Shown: one piece after another, positions 50,288-52,883 of the stretch
How positions within the stretch are numbered: position 1 is the stretch's first letter
How the letters are laid out: every line of letters starts with the position of its first letter
NCBI GenBank assembly: GCA_013298595.1
Contig: JAAFIG010000030.1
Coordinates: 1-52,883 of the forward strand
DNA from: Deinococcales bacterium
Lineage (GTDB): Bacteria > Deinococcota > Deinococci > Deinococcales > JAAFIG01
Length of the DNA: 52,883 nucleotides
Reading direction: 5' to 3'
Made by a program: the position numbers and the translations under genes
The notes under the pieces: generated by a model
The model's database searches: none
Seen by the model: only the letters and a program-made list of their open reading frames with translations
Told to the model about the DNA's origin: nothing

Positions 50288-51004
50288 TTACTTATCGGTT
50301 AAAAGCACGACGCTATCATTGACAATCATAGCTGTGTACACTTTGCCGTCCACAAGCGTTAATGTGCCAGAGTCAACAAGGGTCGTATTCGTCACTGAAG
50401 GCGCTGTGGCACGTACTCGCCATGTTCCAGCGGTTAATTCTCGATAAACTGTACTGGCTTTATAACTGAGTGTAGGTGGGATACCTGTGATGGCTGCGGT
50501 GGGGTCGGTGATGTAAATATCCACATCTTTAGCAGCAGGAGCACTGGCTGCGTGCAAGATTCGCAATTTGACTTTACCAGCAGCAGGGGCGGTAGATTCA
50601 TCGCTTAGGGTAACGATCTCGAGTGGACGAGCATCAGTTCCAGTATCGTCAGTTGTAGCGGCAGTTCCTAATAGATATACCGAAGTTTTTGTATCGCCAG
50701 TTAAACTAACCACTTTGTTGTTAACAGCTAATACTGGGCAAGTCAGGATGGCTTCTAGGCAAAAGCTGTATGTTAAAGTGCCTGCTTTGGCGGTACGGTA
50801 TTCAGTTAAGCTGGGGAAAGCTTCCTTAAACAAGGTAGACCCACTATTCACTCGAGTATCACCAATGAAGATTCTGATACCTTGGGAATCGGCGCTGGCG
50901 TTGATAAAGCGTATTTTGCTGTCAGGGATGATTGGTGCAGGTGTGGGATTGCAAGCCATTAAAGCCAAACTCGAGAGTAATGCACCAGCGATTAATTTTT
51001 TCAT
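50288..51004 (-). CDS. DUF4397 domain lipoprotein
   Basis: 238 aa. MKKLIAGALLSSLALMAC is a lipoprotein signal (lipobox LMAC). Two DUF4397-type repeats follow: KIRFINASADSQGIRIFIGD (about 30-49) and VKLRILHAASAPAAKDVDIYITD (about 143-165), the second being the family's classic opening. These beta-sandwich repeats occur on secreted surface proteins; the function is unknown. AAGGAG precedes the ATG at 51004; the longer frame upstream is non-coding-like. It is divergent from the M66 protease gene across 229 bp that hold several GTGAAT half-sites. Confidence 0.86.
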   Translation of the reverse strand: MKKLIAGALLSSLALMACNPTPAPIIPDSKIRFINASADSQGIRIFIGDTRVNSGSTLFKEAFPSLTEYRTAKAGTLTYSFCLEAILTCPVLAVNNKVVSLTGDTKTSVYLLGTAATTDDTGTDARPLEIVTLSDESTAPAAGKVKLRILHAASAPAAKDVDIYITDPTAAITGIPPTLSYKASTVYRELTAGTWRVRATAPSVTNTTLVDSGTLTLVDGKVYTAMIVNDSVVLLTDK

Positions 51005-51136
51005 AGTTCTCCTTTGAGGATTGCCACCGATTGCTTGGGTGTTGATCCGATATGACAGGTATACGTTTACGGTGTGTGAATACCGTGAATTTATAAATTT
51101 TAGCACAGAGGTTTAAGTAAATTTTTGAAATAATTT

Positions 51137-51173
51137 ATTCACGAACAAGAAATAATCGTGAATAAAATCACAT
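51137..51173. promoter_or_regulatory. Copy 2 of the 37-nt regulatory-looking element
   Basis: ATTCAC (51137-51142), GTGAAT (51158-51163) and TCACAT (51168-51173), the same spacing as copy 1 at 32960-32996. Two more GTGAAT half-sites lie at 51076-51081 and 51085-51090. It sits between two divergent genes for exported proteins. Confidence 0.6.
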
Positions 51174-51221
51174 GACTGATAGTAGTGTACGATTTTGCCA
51201 AACAGCATCCAAGCTTGTTGG

Positions 51222-51227
51222 TAGTAT
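51222..51227 (+). promoter_or_regulatory. -10 box of the M66-like protease gene
   Basis: TAGTAT with 6 nt (TAATCA) before the ATG at 51234; no Shine-Dalgarno. Confidence 0.5.
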
Positions 51228-51233
51228 TAATCA

Positions 51234-52883
51234 ATGCAGAAGGTTTTTATTGTTTTAGCAAGTGCTGGGCTTTTACTTGGGGCATGTGGTAGCCCTAAAC
51301 AATCACCTATTCCCAACCCTGCCACGGCACCAGTTATTTCTAAGCTCGAGCTTGCACAAACGCACGTGATTCCTGCTGCTGGAAAAAGTTGGAGTGGTAA
51401 TAAATTAGCGTCTTACAATTTGCATTTGGTGGGAAACCGCGAAGCCTTGGTACTGATCGATTTTGCTGCGAATAACAAAACCCCAGACAATCCTACCCTT
51501 GAGGCTTGGCAGAACAGTCAGAAACTGGGTGAAGTGACTTTGAATCCGCCTAATGCACTACCAAAAACCGAGGATAATGCCGAGCCTTTCAGCACAACAG
51601 CTTTTTCGGCAAGGCTCGAGAAATCATGGGTGCGGACAGGTTTGGAATTACGGGTACGAAGTGCCGATGGGCAAGTTTCGGAATTGCAAAAAGTCAAAGT
51701 TGGCGCACCAGCCGAATTTATCACCCTGACATTGCCTTTTTACTTATTTGGACTAACCGAAAATGCTGTGCCGCTCAGTCAAACGGCAACAGCTGACCAA
51801 GCCACTCGAGATGAGTATTTGGCTAAGCATCCTTTTGCAGATTTACAGTTAAAGAACCACCCTGCTGGGAAAGTTGTTTGGTCTTATATTGTCGTGGCTC
51901 CACGCAATGGTAAAGCAGCTCAAAAAGTGCAGTACAAGGAACAGCAAGGCGATGGTTATGCTGTAATGAGCGCTATTTTAAATACATTGGGTGCGTTAGG
52001 TGATGCCAATGGTGATGCCTCACTCAATAACCATTACTATGCCCCACTATTAATGGCTAACCAGGCAGGTAAATACAGTAGCCCTGGTGGTGGTTTGGGT
52101 GGTGGGCATTTAGGTACAGGGGATTTTGCCTATTCAGGAGTTTTTATTCACGAAGCAGGTCATGCTTTTGGAATGCCTCATGCAAACGATGGTTTTCAAG
52201 CTGGGACATATCCATATGTGGGTGGTAGCTTAAAAGGCTCGAGTTGGGGTTTTGATTTACTGAAAAATCGGTTTTTAACACCTGTTGTACCAAGTTCAGC
52301 CGAAACTTTTAAGAATTGCCGCACCAGCGATTTTCCGATGGGACGGCAATTTGATGCCCTGAATCGGTGTCTGAAACAAGACCCAATGCAGTCTGGTGCA
52401 GGTGACCAAGTTGCAGGTGATAAGTACACAATGTTTTCGGATTTTAATGCCAGTGTGGTACAAAAATATCTTGAGGGAGATACCACAATAAAAGACGGTA
52501 AGCATGTTTATTCTGGCGGTCGGGTTTTTGTTGATCCGACCTCTGCAACGGGGTATAGCCGTTGGGATACGCTTGACTCGAGATTTGCGCCCGAACCAAT
52601 TGTAACCAAAAGCGGTGGTATTTTTGGGTTGGATAATAATTTGCCAATTCAACGAAATGTTCCTGTACGAACGATTATTTTAACGGCTAATATTGCCAGT
52701 ATTGCAGATACATTTATTGAAGAAGCTAATATGCCTAAACTGAGTTACCAAGACACAGTCACTTATCAGACCGAAACCACGCAAATTTATGAACCCATTT
52801 CTTATACAGGCAACCTTCGTCGAGTGATTGATGCAACCATTGCTACACAATTAGCAAGTATTGTTCCTAATACAAGTGAAAAT
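51234..52883 (+). CDS. M66-type (StcE/TagA-like) metalloprotease lipoprotein, 3' end missing
   Basis: Open for 550 codons to the window edge with no stop. The N-terminus MQKVFIVLASAGLLLGACGS is a lipoprotein signal. The zinc site HEAGHAFGMPH (306-316) is the HExxHxxGxxH metzincin motif, followed by a KQDPMQSGAG turn (around residue 380) like the one in M66 mucinases such as StcE. The region before it (about 195-290) resembles the M66 propeptide-like domain. It is likely an envelope-anchored protease acting on glycoproteins. It shares the regulatory element region with the divergent DUF4397 lipoprotein. The missing 3' end may hold carbohydrate-binding domains. Confidence 0.85.
   Translation, partial: MQKVFIVLASAGLLLGACGSPKQSPIPNPATAPVISKLELAQTHVIPAAGKSWSGNKLASYNLHLVGNREALVLIDFAANNKTPDNPTLEAWQNSQKLGEVTLNPPNALPKTEDNAEPFSTTAFSARLEKSWVRTGLELRVRSADGQVSELQKVKVGAPAEFITLTLPFYLFGLTENAVPLSQTATADQATRDEYLAKHPFADLQLKNHPAGKVVWSYIVVAPRNGKAAQKVQYKEQQGDGYAVMSAILNTLGALGDANGDASLNNHYYAPLLMANQAGKYSSPGGGLGGGHLGTGDFAYSGVFIHEAGHAFGMPHANDGFQAGTYPYVGGSLKGSSWGFDLLKNRFLTPVVPSSAETFKNCRTSDFPMGRQFDALNRCLKQDPMQSGAGDQVAGDKYTMFSDFNASVVQKYLEGDTTIKDGKHVYSGGRVFVDPTSATGYSRWDTLDSRFAPEPIVTKSGGIFGLDNNLPIQRNVPVRTIILTANIASIADTFIEEANMPKLSYQDTVTYQTETTQIYEPISYTGNLRRVIDATIATQLASIVPNTSEN

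Larger units (their letters stand above)
1..52883. repeat. Highly iterated palindrome CTCGAG, ~338 copies
   Basis: CTCGAG was counted by eye through the whole window at about 338 occurrences (a few may be missed), a mean spacing near 156 bp. An independent-base model at mid-40s percent GC predicts about 10. Copies fall in all three coding phases (CTC GAG = Leu-Glu; NCT CGA GNN = X-Arg-X; NNC TCG AGN = X-Ser-Ser/Arg), between genes, and inside terminator stems (8941-8975, 49583-49613). Flanking bases vary, so the unit seems to be the bare hexamer. Copies are often paired a few bases apart, as at 2594/2604, 7438/7445, 25270/25276 and 49490/49496. The longest gap is about 27,128-28,453. The function is unknown; HIP1 of cyanobacteria is the nearest known analogue in behaviour. 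Confidence 0.93.

Noticed and set aside
1-52883. CTCGAG sites as targets of an XhoI-like restriction system
   Set aside because: A host with such an active system usually avoids or merely tolerates its own site; a ~30-fold excess is the opposite. No restriction or methyltransferase gene is in the window.

Overview
The window is a 52.9 kb chromosomal segment of a free-living bacterium of moderate GC (mid-40s by eye). There is no rRNA, tRNA, CRISPR array, phage or insertion sequence that I can recognise. Many single genes and operon heads carry a TANNNT -10 box only 5-8 nt before the start codon and no Shine-Dalgarno sequence, so their mRNAs are probably leaderless, while genes inside operons have normal AAGGAG-type sites or ATGA overlaps. 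Abundant leaderless transcription of this type is known from Deinococcus. Together with a zinc-ribbon ATP sulfurylase and many small lipoproteins, this makes a low-GC member of the Deinococcota my best guess (about 0.4 confidence). The most striking property is genome-scale: the palindrome CTCGAG occurs about 338 times by hand count (one per ~156 bp, roughly 30 times the ~10 expected from composition), in every reading frame, between genes and inside terminator stems. It looks like a counterpart of the cyanobacterial HIP1 repeat with a different sequence.

Layout. 0-5 kb: SUKH-3 protein, rpiA, bcp, hicAB toxin-antitoxin, ychF and a ketoacyl synthase. 5-11 kb: envelope and secreted proteins (S41 protease, HELGH metalloprotein, two lipoproteins, a beta-propeller-like protein, a two-TM protein). 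11-17.5 kb: xdhA-xdhB-NUDIX operon (minus strand), a stand-alone E3-binding-domain protein, a BadF-type sugar kinase and cysteine synthase. 17.9-23.9 kb: an Hsp90-like ATPase overlapping two paralogous helical CxxC proteins, then a dGTPase-like HD protein and a TMEM175 channel. 23.9-27 kb: a tightly overlapping cysC-cysH-sat-TSUP sulfate assimilation operon. 27.1-28.4 kb: a CTCGAG-free patch with a DUF5677-like gene, probably acquired recently. 28.4-35.4 kb: glyoxalase, SUKH-1 protein, metG with a leader ORF and attenuator-like terminator, an MFS transporter, and an SPFH/zinc-ribbon pair.

35.4-49.6 kb is a catabolic region. A minus-strand aldehyde dehydrogenase diverges from a MarR regulator. 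The MarR gene leads a long plus-strand series: second aldehyde dehydrogenase, APC permease, beta-lactamase-like hydrolase, acetoacetate-decarboxylase-like enzyme, FAH-family hydrolase, extradiol dioxygenase-like VOC protein, a 79-aa orphan, PLP decarboxylase, Tat-type agmatine deiminase homologue, glutamine-synthetase-like ligase and cytochrome P450. Together they suggest uptake and breakdown of an amine or aromatic amino compound, through ring or hydroxymuconate-type intermediates to aldehydes and acids. The substrate is not evident.

49.6-52.9 kb holds a secreted protein, a DUF4397 lipoprotein and a divergent M66-type metalloprotease lipoprotein that runs off the right edge. A 37-nt element with GTGAAT half-sites lies upstream of that divergent pair and also upstream of the MFS gene, suggesting shared regulation. 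No search was run: all family calls are from motif recognition, and all counts were made by eye.
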